Source: Actinomycetota bacterium (lineage in GTDB: Bacteria; Actinomycetota; Thermoleophilia; Solirubrobacterales; Solirubrobacteraceae). From it: 8,425 bases of DNA. The notes under the pieces are model-generated. The model worked only from the letters and a program-made list of their open reading frames with translations, made no database searches and was not told the DNA's origin. Within the stretch, counting starts at the first letter, position 1. Every line of letters starts with the position of its first letter. The stretch is from assembly GCA_019348435.1 (NCBI GenBank), contig JAHWJM010000099.1, positions 1 through 8,425 on the forward strand, given 5' to 3'. Shown piece by piece: positions 1 to 7,117 of this stretch. Made by a program: the position numbers and the translations under genes.

Positions 1-840
1 GTTCCCCCGAGCTTCCGGTTCTGCGGCACGTGTGGCTTCCGCATGGACGAAGGCTCGGGCGCGATGCCGATGCCGATGCCTCCGGGCGCCGGCCCGATGG
101 GCGCAATGCCGACGGCGCAGCCGGCGCGGCAGCGCCTGTCGATGACGCTCATCCGTCCCGACGGTACCGAGGGCGGCACGCACGATCTGCGTCCGGGCGA
201 GAACAAGCTCGGCCGCAGCTTCGGACCGATCTTCGAGAACGACGGCTACCTCTCGCCGATCCACGCGCAGCTCGATCTGCGCCCGCCGAACGGCGTCGTG
301 CGCGATCTCGACAGCCTCAACGGCGTGTTCGTGAAGATGACGCAAGAGGAAGAGCTCGTCTCGGGACAGATCATTCGCATCGGTCAGGAGCTCTTGCGCT
401 TCGAGCTCATCGGCGCGCCGGAACCGACGGCCGACGGCACCGAGCTCATGGGCAGCCCGAACCCGGGTTACTGGGGCAAGCTGACCGTGATCATCGGCGG
501 GTCGTTCGGTGCCGGGAACTACGGCATGGCCGGGCGCGCGTACTCGCCGCGGTTTTTGTGGATGTGGCCCAACGCGCGCATCTCCGTGATGGGCGGCGAC
601 CAGGCGGCGACGGTGCTGAGCTCCGTCGCCTCCGATCGCGATCCGGCGCAGATCGAGGCGCTCCGCCGGCGCATCCGCGCGCAGTACGAGGCGCAGGGCC
701 ACCCGTATTACGCCACGGCGCGGCTGTGGGACGACGGCGTCATCGACCCGCTCGCGACGCGCGACGTCGTGGGGCTGGCGCTGAACGCCTGCTCCAATGC
801 GCCGCTGGGGGAGATCACGCGGCCGGTGTTCCGGATGTAG
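1..840 (+). CDS. Chimeric ORF: zinc-ribbon/FHA protein joined in frame to an acyl-CoA carboxylase beta-subunit C-terminus (5' partial)
   Basis: The frame is open from base 1, so the true start lies upstream. Codons 1-15 hold FCGTCG, the second half of a zinc ribbon. A Met/Pro/Gly-rich linker follows. Codons about 48-135 form an FHA (phosphothreonine-binding) domain with the expected GRS (211-219), SPIHA (about 250-267) and SLNGVFV (about 313-333) motifs. Codons about 151-161 (GSPNPGYWGKL) look like the linker that, in myxobacterial proteins I recall, leads to a second FHA domain. Instead, from about base 484 the protein reads TVIIGGSFGAGNYGM, then PRFLWMWPNARISVMGG and ARLWDDGVIDP, ending in VFRM. 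That is the conserved C-terminal half of the biotin-dependent carboxyltransferase subunit of methylcrotonyl-CoA carboxylase. The two halves have unrelated roles (phosphopeptide recognition versus biotin-dependent leucine catabolism), and each is missing essential parts. I read this as a join of two genes, probably an assembly artefact, not a functional fusion. Confidence 0.85.
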   Translation, partial: VPPSFRFCGTCGFRMDEGSGAMPMPMPPGAGPMGAMPTAQPARQRLSMTLIRPDGTEGGTHDLRPGENKLGRSFGPIFENDGYLSPIHAQLDLRPPNGVVRDLDSLNGVFVKMTQEEELVSGQIIRIGQELLRFELIGAPEPTADGTELMGSPNPGYWGKLTVIIGGSFGAGNYGMAGRAYSPRFLWMWPNARISVMGGDQAATVLSSVASDRDPAQIEALRRRIRAQYEAQGHPYYATARLWDDGVIDPLATRDVVGLALNACSNAPLGEITRPVFRM

Positions 841-915
841 CTGCGCGGAGTGATCCCGTTTGCCGCCGCGACCGCAGGACTGGTCGTACTCAAGCCCAAG
901 GAGGGCACCTCTTGA
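841..915 (+). CDS. C-terminal remnant of an unidentified gene upstream of the CHRD gene (partial)
   Basis: Directly after the TAG at 838-840 the same frame reads 24 codons, including PFAAATAGLVVL, and ends in TGA at 913-915. The hydrophobic stretch followed by a short charged tail (KPKEGTS) would suit the last membrane segment of a protein such as an anti-sigma factor, but this is not enough to identify it. The support for it being real is that its TGA overlaps the TTG start of the next gene, the same coupling used at 2231-2234. The 5' part of the gene is absent, and the carboxylase stop codon sits where it should continue. Confidence 0.35.
   Translation: MRGVIPFAAATAGLVVLKPKEGTS
898..905 (+). 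promoter_or_regulatory. Strong ribosome binding site for the CHRD gene
   Basis: AAGGAGGG lies six bases before the TTG at 912. It is a near-perfect Shine-Dalgarno sequence and decides the non-ATG start. The only nearby in-frame ATG, at 930, has no comparable signal and would cut into the signal peptide. Confidence 0.75.
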
Positions 916-1568
916 AATCGCTACGGGTCATGTCTGTTGTTGCCGTCGCCGCGACGGCGTTGTTCATCACTGCCACCAGTGCCACCGGGAGCAAGGGCGG
1001 AGAGCCGGCGGGTCCCGAGCGCTACGTCGCGGCGCTGAACGCCGTGCCGCACGATCCCGCCGCGGATGGGGGCTCGAACGCCAGCGGCCGGGCGATGCTC
1101 GCGCTTCGCGGCGACACGGTGAGCGTCCTGCTCAAGGGCCGCGGCCTGAGCCCGAACCTGCCTCACGCGGCGCACATCCACGGCAAGGATCATCCGGAGA
1201 TCAGCACCTGCCCGGGCGCAGATCGCCGCGTCGGCGGTGTGTCGGATTCGCTGATCGAGACGGTCGACGGGCTGGCCGACTACGGCCCGATCCTCGTGTC
1301 GTTCACCACGAGCGGGGACACGAGCCCCGCGAGCGGCCTCGCCCTCGATCGCATGCCGATGGCGAAGGACAACGGCAAGTTCACGTTCCGGCGCGACATC
1401 CAGGTGCCGGCCGAAGTCGCCGATCATCTCGACGAGAAGCACATCGTGATCCACGGCCATGACATCGACGGCGACGGCAACTACAACGCCGGCCCGATCA
1501 CCGCCCTCGGCGCGCCGCTCGAAGCCGAGCTGCCGGTCGCCTGTGGCGAGATCCATCGGCGCCGCTGA
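912..1568 (+). CDS. Secreted CHRD-like domain protein
   Basis: This is a 218-residue protein starting at TTG. Residues 1 to about 24 form a signal peptide: Lys/Arg, then a VVAVAATALFI core, then an Ala/Thr-rich end. The mature part begins with a YVAALNAVPHDP strand and carries GRGLSPNLPHAAHIHG (residues about 76-91), a CPG turn, SFTTSGDTSPASGLALDR (about 136-153) and HIVIHGHDIDGDG (about 177-189), ending ELPVACGEI. The HAxHIHG and HIVIHG blocks are characteristic of CHRD-type (chordin-like) domains found in secreted proteins of actinobacteria. The biochemical role of the family is not established. The histidines could bind metal, which is inference. The protein looks complete, with no anchor visible. 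A GC-rich hairpin follows the stop by 18 bases. The longer ORF reading upstream of 912 in this frame is a shadow of the preceding gene. Confidence 0.8.
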   Translation: MKSLRVMSVVAVAATALFITATSATGSKGGEPAGPERYVAALNAVPHDPAADGGSNASGRAMLALRGDTVSVLLKGRGLSPNLPHAAHIHGKDHPEISTCPGADRRVGGVSDSLIETVDGLADYGPILVSFTTSGDTSPASGLALDRMPMAKDNGKFTFRRDIQVPAEVADHLDEKHIVIHGHDIDGDGNYNAGPITALGAPLEAELPVACGEIHRRR

Positions 1569-1586
1569 GCCCGAACACAGCGCTGA

Positions 1587-1613
1587 GCCCGCCGCCCACA
1601 GTGGGCGGCGGGC
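1587..1613. terminator. Bidirectional hairpin terminator between convergent genes
   Basis: The arms GCCCGCCGCCCA and TGGGCGGCGGGC pair perfectly over 12 bp around a 3-base loop (CAG). The hairpin lies in the 60-base gap between the converging stops at 1568 (+) and 1629 (-). No T tract follows on either strand, as is common for hairpins at gene ends in high-GC actinobacteria. Confidence 0.75.
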
Positions 1614-1628
1614 GCGCCGTCGCAAGCC

Positions 1629-2234
1629 TCAGCCGACGCGCGCGAGCTGCACCATGAGCCACGGTGCGACCGCCTCGGCGACGCCCGCCAGGTCGGACTT
1701 CAGCCCGTGGTCGCCGCGCACGACGACGACCGACCGGCGCTCCGACGGCGCGGGCATCCCGAAGCGATCGCTTGACCCCTGCACGACGAGCACGGAGAGG
1801 TCGACGTCGTCGAGCTCCTCCTGACGGCTCGTGCCCGACGGCGCGACGAGCGGAAACGCGAGGCACAGAACGCCGGCCGCGCCGGTCGCCGCGGCCGTGC
1901 GGCAGGCGACGCGCGCGCCCGACGAGCGGCCGCCGGTGATGAGCGGCAGGCCGGGGAACGCGTCCGCGGTGAGCTGCTCGACGATCGAGATCCACGCGGC
2001 GTCGAGGATCGGCGCGCGCGGAGCAGAGCGCCGCCCGGCGACGCGGTAGGGCTGCTCGACGAGCGCGACGCTGACGTCGACCTCCAGCGCGACGCGCGTC
2101 ACCGTCATGAGGTCGGGCGCGCCGATCCCGCCGCCGGCGCCGTGGCCGAGCACGAGCGCCGCGCGCGGATCCTGCGCCGCGTGCAGGTGCACGCGGGCCG
2201 GACCGTGCGGCGTATCGAGCGTCCTGACAGTCAA
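1629..2234 (-). CDS. Alpha/beta hydrolase of the dienelactone hydrolase / Tex30-KANL3-like type
   Basis: This is a 201-residue protein if it starts at the TTG at 2234, whose last two bases are the first two of the upstream gene's TGA. An in-frame ATG at 2282 would add 16 residues lying within the upstream gene and unlike the family, so TTG is preferred. The first strand leads into VLGHGAGGG (residues about 28-36, oxyanion region). The nucleophile elbow is GRSSG with Ser104. FPLVAP follows, then VVQGSSDRFG with Asp156 and GDHGLK with His176, giving a complete Ser-Asp-His triad. The size and the FPL and QGxxDxFG signatures fit small cytosolic hydrolases of this family. The substrate is unknown. 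There is no signal peptide. It is translationally coupled to a peroxiredoxin-like gene, so the two are probably co-transcribed. Confidence 0.85.
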   Translation of the reverse strand: MTVRTLDTPHGPARVHLHAAQDPRAALVLGHGAGGGIGAPDLMTVTRVALEVDVSVALVEQPYRVAGRRSAPRAPILDAAWISIVEQLTADAFPGLPLITGGRSSGARVACRTAAATGAAGVLCLAFPLVAPSGTSRQEELDDVDLSVLVVQGSSDRFGMPAPSERRSVVVVRGDHGLKSDLAGVAEAVAPWLMVQLARVG

Positions 2235-2578
2235 CCCCAGTCGCTGGCGCGCTGGCGCATGTCGACGCCCGACTGCGGGCACTCCTCGCAGCGGATCTCC
2301 AGCCAGCGCACCATCTTGATGACGACGTCGGGGGCGACGTCCTCGGCCTGCAGCGCGACCTCGAGGTGGCGGTCGGCGACGGTCACCGACGGGCGGCCGA
2401 GGCGCGCCGACAGATCGCCGGGCTCGCGCTCGACGATGAGCTTGGCGTCGAGCGCGCCGAACTCGCTTTCGCGCTCCTCGAACGAGCCAGGATCGTCGAG
2501 GCAGACGACGACGGCCGGGTGATGGCCCCGCAGTGGGCGCAGCGACGGGATGCCGCGCAGGTGTTCGACAGCGTTCAT
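2231..2578 (-). CDS. Small peroxiredoxin/thioredoxin-fold-like protein lacking a peroxidatic cysteine
   Basis: This 115-residue protein starts at ATG 2578 with a GGGGAAGA ribosome site about 9 bases before it. The N-terminal part (VEHLRGIPSLRPLRGHHPAVVVCLDD) has the rhythm of a thioredoxin-like first helix and strand. The middle (LSARLGRPSVTVADRHLEV) resembles the part of AhpC/TSA-like proteins that precedes the resolving region. The end has WLEIRCEEC, a CxxC seen at the C-terminus of some actinobacterial redoxin-like proteins I recall. No PxxxTxxC peroxidatic motif is visible. The only other cysteine is Cys27 in VVVCLDD. It may be a degenerate or regulatory redoxin, or a non-catalytic fold relative. 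The reading frame is convincing, the family moderately so. Its stop overlaps the TTG of the hydrolase. Confidence 0.65.
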   Translation of the reverse strand: MNAVEHLRGIPSLRPLRGHHPAVVVCLDDPGSFEERESEFGALDAKLIVEREPGDLSARLGRPSVTVADRHLEVALQAEDVAPDVVIKMVRWLEIRCEECPQSGVDMRQRASDWG

Positions 2579-2619
2579 GTCGCTCGTCTTCCCCGACAGC
2601 GCCGCTCGATCACCGCGAT

Positions 2620-2625
2620 TAGGGT
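2620..2625 (+). promoter_or_regulatory. -10 element (TAGGGT) of a probable leaderless promoter
   Basis: TAGGGT ends six bases before the ATG at 2632, which would put the transcription start on or next to the start codon. There is no Shine-Dalgarno at the usual distance. The TAnnnT form and spacing match actinobacterial leaderless promoters. No clear -35 box is visible. The 53-base gap also carries the divergent promoter of the 2578 gene. Confidence 0.5.
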
Positions 2626-2631
2626 GCGCCG

Positions 2632-3267
2632 ATGGATTTCGTGCGTGACCGGCGGGTGCTCTTCTTCGGCGACTCGTTCGTGGCGGGTGTCGGCGATCGG
2701 ACGGGGCTGGGCTGGGTGGGGTGCGTCGTCGCCGCCTCGCCTGACAGCGGGCGGCCGATCACGGCCTACAACCTCGGCGTGCGGGGCGACACGTCAGCTG
2801 ATGTCGCGGCGCGCTTCGAGACCGAGACGCAGGCTCGAACGCGCAACGCGGCCGCGACCTACGGCGTCGTCCTCGCGTTCGGGGCGAACGACATGACCGA
2901 GGTCGACAACCGCCTGCGCGTCGCGCCGGGTGTGGCCGTCAGGACGCTCGGCCGGCTCATCGACCTGGCCGAGGCGGGCGGGCACGGCGTATTCGTCGTG
3001 GGGCCGCCGCCCGTGGGTGAGCGAGATCAGGACGAGCGCATCCGCGAGCTCTCCAACCAGTTCGCGCACGTCGCCACGCACCGCGGCGTTCCGTTCGTCG
3101 AGACGGCCGGGGCGCTCTGCGCGCACGACGGGTGGCGCAGCGAGGCGGCCGCGAACGACGGCTCGCACCCGGGTGCGGGGGGCTACGCCGCGCTCGCCGA
3201 GATCGTCTTGGCCGGCGCATGGGGGCAGTGGTTGGAGGGGCTGGGGGCGCCCGGCACGTCGCTCTGA
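2632..3267 (+). CDS. SGNH/GDSL-type esterase or lipase
   Basis: This 211-residue cytosolic protein has all four SGNH blocks: FFGDSFVAG with nucleophile Ser15, NLGVRGDTS with Gly49, FGANDMTEV with Asn86, and NDGSHPGAGGYAALAE with Asp176 and His179. Length and block spacing are normal for a single-domain SGNH hydrolase, so it looks complete and active. It has no signal peptide or membrane segment. Its substrate cannot be read from sequence; acyl esters, phospholipids and acetylated sugars are all handled by the family. It is transcribed divergently from the redoxin/hydrolase pair and meets the DUF2332-type gene tail to tail, with one base between the stops. No terminator is seen there. Confidence 0.9.
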   Translation: MDFVRDRRVLFFGDSFVAGVGDRTGLGWVGCVVAASPDSGRPITAYNLGVRGDTSADVAARFETETQARTRNAAATYGVVLAFGANDMTEVDNRLRVAPGVAVRTLGRLIDLAEAGGHGVFVVGPPPVGERDQDERIRELSNQFAHVATHRGVPFVETAGALCAHDGWRSEAAANDGSHPGAGGYAALAEIVLAGAWGQWLEGLGAPGTSL

Positions 3268-3268
3268 C

Positions 3269-3965
3269 TCACGACGCGTCGTCACCGCCGCCCGTCGGGC
3301 TCGGCGCCTGCCACGCCACCGGCGGCCCGTGGTACCCGGCGTGTGCGAGCAGGCGCGCGACGCCGCTGCCGTCGTCCTCCGGGCGCTCGCGGCAGCGCAG
3401 CTCGAAGGCGCTGCCCGCGCCTGCGCCCGCGGCGGGTGGCTCGAGTGTCAGCCATGCGAACGGGCCGCCGGGCTCGTCCGGCCAGATGTAGGACTGCAGC
3501 TCAAGGCGGCCTTCGTGGGTCGTGGCGTCGATCTCGAGCAGCCGGATCGGCAGGCCGTGGCGCTCGGACAGCCAGAGCAGCCCGCCGTAGAGCGCCACCC
3601 ACGCAGCGGCGGGGCTCGTTGGTCTGCACGGTGCGGCGTGCGAGCGCGCGGATGACGTCGCCGTGCTCGGCGATCGTGCGCCGCGCGACGGACCACGCGC
3701 CCGCTGCCGGCGCGTCGCCGCCGGCACTGGGGAAATACCGGGCGAGCTCCGGCGCCGCGCCGCTGAGCACGACGTGGTGCAGCGCGGCGAGCAGGCGCAG
3801 CTCCGGCACCGAGGCGCGTGTCGCGGGGTCGCCCGCGAAGATCGTGGCGACGATCCCGCCCGCGTCGGCGTCGTCGGCGGCGCCGCGCATGAGCTCGACG
3901 TACAGCGGCGAGCGGCCGTCGCGCTCGAGCTCGGCGGCCCGGGCGCGAAACAGCTCGCCGATCAC
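3269..3965 (-). pseudogene. DUF2332-family gene with one frameshift and missing central sequence
   Basis: The gene starts at GTG 3965 inside the aminotransferase stop (GTGA). The N-terminal part (LFRARAAELERDGRSPLYVELM, LRLLAALHHVVLSG, ARYFPSAGG, TVQTNEP) matches DUF2332, an actinobacterial family of unknown function. After QTNEP at about codon 118 the match shifts to another frame (AAAWVALYGGLLWLSERHGLP, RLLEI), with a run of four G on the + strand at 3611-3614. Removing one base gives an open frame of 231 codons. From memory the family is about 330-350 residues. Here RLLEI runs straight into DATTHEGRLELQSYIWPD, and that straight into PFAWLTLEP and GYHGPPVAW. The glycine-rich block after LLEIG and the segment between SYIWPD and AWLTLEP are therefore missing. 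The single-base slip could be a sequencing error in a homopolymer; the deletions are harder to explain that way. Confidence 0.75.
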
Positions 3966-5047
3966 GGCAGCGCCGTCAGCAGCCGATCGATGTCCGAGTC
4001 GTCGTTCCAGGCGCCGACGGACGCTCGCAGCAGCCCGGTGCCGGGCAGGTCGCGGATGATGACGCCGTCCTGTGCGAGCAGCGCCTGCGTCGCCGGCGGA
4101 TCGGCGTCCTGCCAGGAGACGAGCGTCGTGCGGTCGCGTGGCGCGACCTCGCGGCCGCGCTCGGCGAGCGCGTCGGCGAGCTGCGCGGCGAGCGCGGCGG
4201 CGCGTTCGTGGACGCCAGGCCACTGCGCCCCGCCCGCGCCGCCGAGCACGTCGAGCGCGGCGAGCGCCGCCGCCGTCGTCTCGGCGCTCTGTGCCGAGGC
4301 GTCGTGGCGGCCGGCGTCCGCGCGCGGCGCGGCAGCCAGGCCGTCGCGCGGCACGTCGAGGTTCAGGTACGTCGGGCCGGGCGCCGGCAGTCGCTCGCTC
4401 CAGCGCGGCGAGATCCACAGCATCCCGCTGCCGACGGGGCCGCAGAGCCACTTCTGTCCCGAGCCGGCGTAGAAGGCGCAGCCGAGCGCGGTGACATCCG
4501 TCGGCACCGCGCCGGCGCCCTGCGCGCCGTCGAGCAGCACCGGCACGTCCGCGAGAGCGCGCAGATCGCCGATCATCCGGCCGTTGACCCAGCTGACGTG
4601 CGAGCACGCGATGAGCTTCGTCTGCGGCTCGACCGCCTCGGCGATCTGGGCGAACGGCACGACGCGCACGACGATGCCGCGCTGGTCGCGCGCCGCGGCC
4701 AGCGGGCCCTGCAGGCCCGGATGCTCCTCGTCGGAGGTCAGCACCTCGTCGCCGGGCTCGAGCTGCAGCGCACCGAGCACCCGGACGATGCCCTCGCTCG
4801 TGCAGGTCGTCAGCGCGACGTCGTCGCTGGCGGCGCCGAGCAGCCCCGCATAGCCCTCCCGCAGGCGGGTGCGCTGGTCGAGCATCGCCTCGAAGTACGC
4901 GTCGGCGCGACCCTGCTCGGCGGCGAGCGCGAGCACGCCGCCAACGGCGGCGGCAGCGGCACGGGGAAGCGGGCCGCAGGTGCCGGCGTTCAGATAGGCG
5001 TACCGCTCGAAGACCGGAAACTCGGCGCGCAGCGCGGCGGCATCCAT
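3962..5047 (-). CDS. Class V aminotransferase-fold PLP enzyme (cysteine desulfurase/EgtE-like)
   Basis: This 361-residue protein starts at ATG 5047. It opens with LRAEFPVFERYAYLNAGTCGP, the usual N-terminus of the group. PLP contacts are visible: TSEG (83-86) for the phosphate, His109 in DEEHPG stacking on the ring, Asp173 and Gln176 in LLDGAQGAG, and the Schiff-base Lys199 in GSGQKWLCGP. The C-terminal domain ends RDLPGTGLLRASVGAWNDDSDIDRLL, as expected for a complete protein. The fold covers cysteine desulfurases, selenocysteine lyases, isopenicillin epimerase-like proteins and the ergothioneine lyase EgtE. With no egt or suf genes next to it I cannot choose among them. It appears to be transcribed from its own leaderless promoter and is coupled to the DUF2332-type gene by GTGA. 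Confidence 0.88.
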   Translation of the reverse strand: MDAAALRAEFPVFERYAYLNAGTCGPLPRAAAAAVGGVLALAAEQGRADAYFEAMLDQRTRLREGYAGLLGAASDDVALTTCTSEGIVRVLGALQLEPGDEVLTSDEEHPGLQGPLAAARDQRGIVVRVVPFAQIAEAVEPQTKLIACSHVSWVNGRMIGDLRALADVPVLLDGAQGAGAVPTDVTALGCAFYAGSGQKWLCGPVGSGMLWISPRWSERLPAPGPTYLNLDVPRDGLAAAPRADAGRHDASAQSAETTAAALAALDVLGGAGGAQWPGVHERAAALAAQLADALAERGREVAPRDRTTLVSWQDADPPATQALLAQDGVIIRDLPGTGLLRASVGAWNDDSDIDRLLTALP

Positions 5048-5054
5048 CGTCCCG

Positions 5055-5060
5055 AGGCTA
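5055..5060 (-). promoter_or_regulatory. -10 element (TAGCCT) of a probable leaderless promoter
   Basis: On the minus strand TAGCCT ends seven bases before the ATG at 5047, and no Shine-Dalgarno lies between. Spacing and TAnnnT form match the element in front of the SGNH gene at 2632, so the two support each other. The -35 region is unclear. Confidence 0.5.
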
Positions 5061-5087
5061 CAGACGCCGAGGGCGGCTCCGGACGCA

Positions 5088-5121
5088 CCGCGGGCCCGGC
5101 GCAACAGCGCCGGGCCCGCGG
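5088..5121. terminator. Strong GC hairpin terminator behind the Rpf-like gene
   Basis: The arms CCGCGGGCCCGGCGC and GCGCCGGGCCCGCGG pair perfectly over 15 bp around a 4-base loop (AACA on the + strand). It starts 30 bases after the stop at 5152 and lies before the aminotransferase promoter. No T tract follows. It most likely ends the Rpf-like transcript and insulates the aminotransferase gene. Confidence 0.8.
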
Positions 5122-5151
5122 AGAAGCCGATGATTCCTGCGTGGCCGCGGG

Positions 5152-5736
5152 TCAGCGGCGGCTGCAGACCGGCCAGTGGCCGGGGCCGCCCGTGCGGTAG
5201 AGGATTGCCGCGCGGCGGTCCTGCTCGGTCTCGGAGGCGCGGGCGGGATCGCCGCTACCGCCGACGGAGCGCCAGGTCGAACGGGAGAACTGATACTTGC
5301 CGCGGTACATGCCGCTGGCCGAGATCGCCCGCGGGTTGCCGTTGGACTCGCAGGCCGCGATCGACCTCAGCGCGCCCGGTATCGCGACGTTCGGGGCGCC
5401 GCCGTGGTCGCGCTTGGCCCGCTCGCGGCGAATCTTCTTGGCGACGCGGCGCGTGGAGCGGCGCAGCTCGGGCAGGGTATGCGACTGCAGCGCCGAGCGC
5501 CTGCGCTGGCGCTCGCGGAGCGTCAGCTTGTCGCGCTTGACGCGGCCCAGCCGCTTGGACAGAAACATGTTGCGGTTGATCAGTTGCTGCTTGGCGCCGC
5601 TGCGCAGATCGCCGGGTGGATTGGCGGCAGCGGCCTTGACGGAGGGCGGGGCGCTGGGAGACTGCGCGACCGCAGTTGAGGAGGGCACCGCGACAGCGCA
5701 CGTAGCGCAGACGGCGCCCATTGTTCTGAGACGCAT
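5152..5736 (-). CDS. Secreted Rpf-like transglycosylase
   Basis: This 194-residue protein starts at ATG 5736, with GGAAGGA about 9 bases before it. Residues 1 to about 24 are a signal peptide with likely cleavage after AVA. A long, very basic helical segment (about 49-110, rich in Arg/Lys) may bind the anionic wall. The C-terminal domain (about 119-191) is a lysozyme-like resuscitation-promoting-factor domain. It carries IAACESNGNPRAIS with catalytic Glu130, YRGKYQFSRSTWRSVGG, and the SExEQDRRAAILY and WPVC motifs. Cys129 and Cys191 are placed to form the conserved disulfide. The enzyme should cleave glycan strands of peptidoglycan outside the membrane, acting in wall growth or exit from dormancy. 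This architecture is very typical of Solirubrobacterales and is the best taxonomic marker in the core. It is monocistronic, with its own terminator. Confidence 0.9.
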   Translation of the reverse strand: MRLRTMGAVCATCAVAVPSSTAVAQSPSAPPSVKAAAANPPGDLRSGAKQQLINRNMFLSKRLGRVKRDKLTLRERQRRRSALQSHTLPELRRSTRRVAKKIRRERAKRDHGGAPNVAIPGALRSIAACESNGNPRAISASGMYRGKYQFSRSTWRSVGGSGDPARASETEQDRRAAILYRTGGPGHWPVCSRR

Positions 5737-5863
5737 TCGAATGTTGTCCTTCCACGGCCCGATGGCGACACGCGACGTGCGCGCGGCGCAGGCGGCCGGT
5801 CGTTTACGGCGGGCGGAGGCGCTTGACGCGCCGTCGGATCACCCGCTTGCGGTGCAGAGCCTA

Positions 5864-5897
5864 GCAGCCGAATCGAACGAGCGTTCGATTCGGCTGC
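5864..5897. promoter_or_regulatory. Perfect 34-nt palindrome between the dehydrogenase and Rpf-like genes
   Basis: The arms GCAGCCGAATCGAACG and CGTTCGATTCGGCTGC are perfect reverse complements over 16 bp with only AG between them. It begins 47 bases after the dehydrogenase stop and lies about 130 bases before the Rpf-like start. As RNA it would form a hairpin and could end the dehydrogenase transcript, though no T run follows. Its core TCGAACGAGCGTTCGA is AT-richer than the other two hairpins in the window and looks like a dyad operator, for example of a TetR-type repressor. Both roles are possible. The rest of the 208-base gap (5737-5944) holds only the Rpf-like gene's leader, in which I see no clear promoter or riboswitch. 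Confidence 0.6.
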
Positions 5898-5944
5898 GAA
5901 CGAAATCCGACCGGGCGCCCCGCGCTACCGCGGCGCGCCGGACT

Positions 5945-7113
<1,169 letters not shown>

Positions 7114-7117
<4 letters not shown>

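Noticed and set aside
30..911. Long open + strand frame running from 30 into the CHRD gene, suggesting a 512-residue protein
   Set aside because: The part before 912 is an Arg/Ala-rich shadow of the FHA/carboxylase frame. The family match, signal peptide and ribosome site all begin at 912.
3501..4607. 368-codon minus-strand frame covering most of the aminotransferase gene
   Set aside because: Only the part from 3965 down is DUF2332-like. The upstream part is an out-of-frame shadow of the aminotransferase.
5804..5860. 18-codon basic minus-strand reading (HRKRVIRRRVKRLRPP) ending in TAA before the Rpf-like gene
   Set aside because: It looks like the tail of a basic protein, but it has a stop just upstream and no start signal, and Arg-rich readings are common by chance at this GC content.
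5737..5863. Possible c-di-AMP (ydaO) riboswitch in the leader of the Rpf-like gene
   Set aside because: Such riboswitches often precede rpf genes, but I could not find the conserved GGGTGAATC-type and purine-rich blocks or their pairing. GGGTGATCC alone is not enough.
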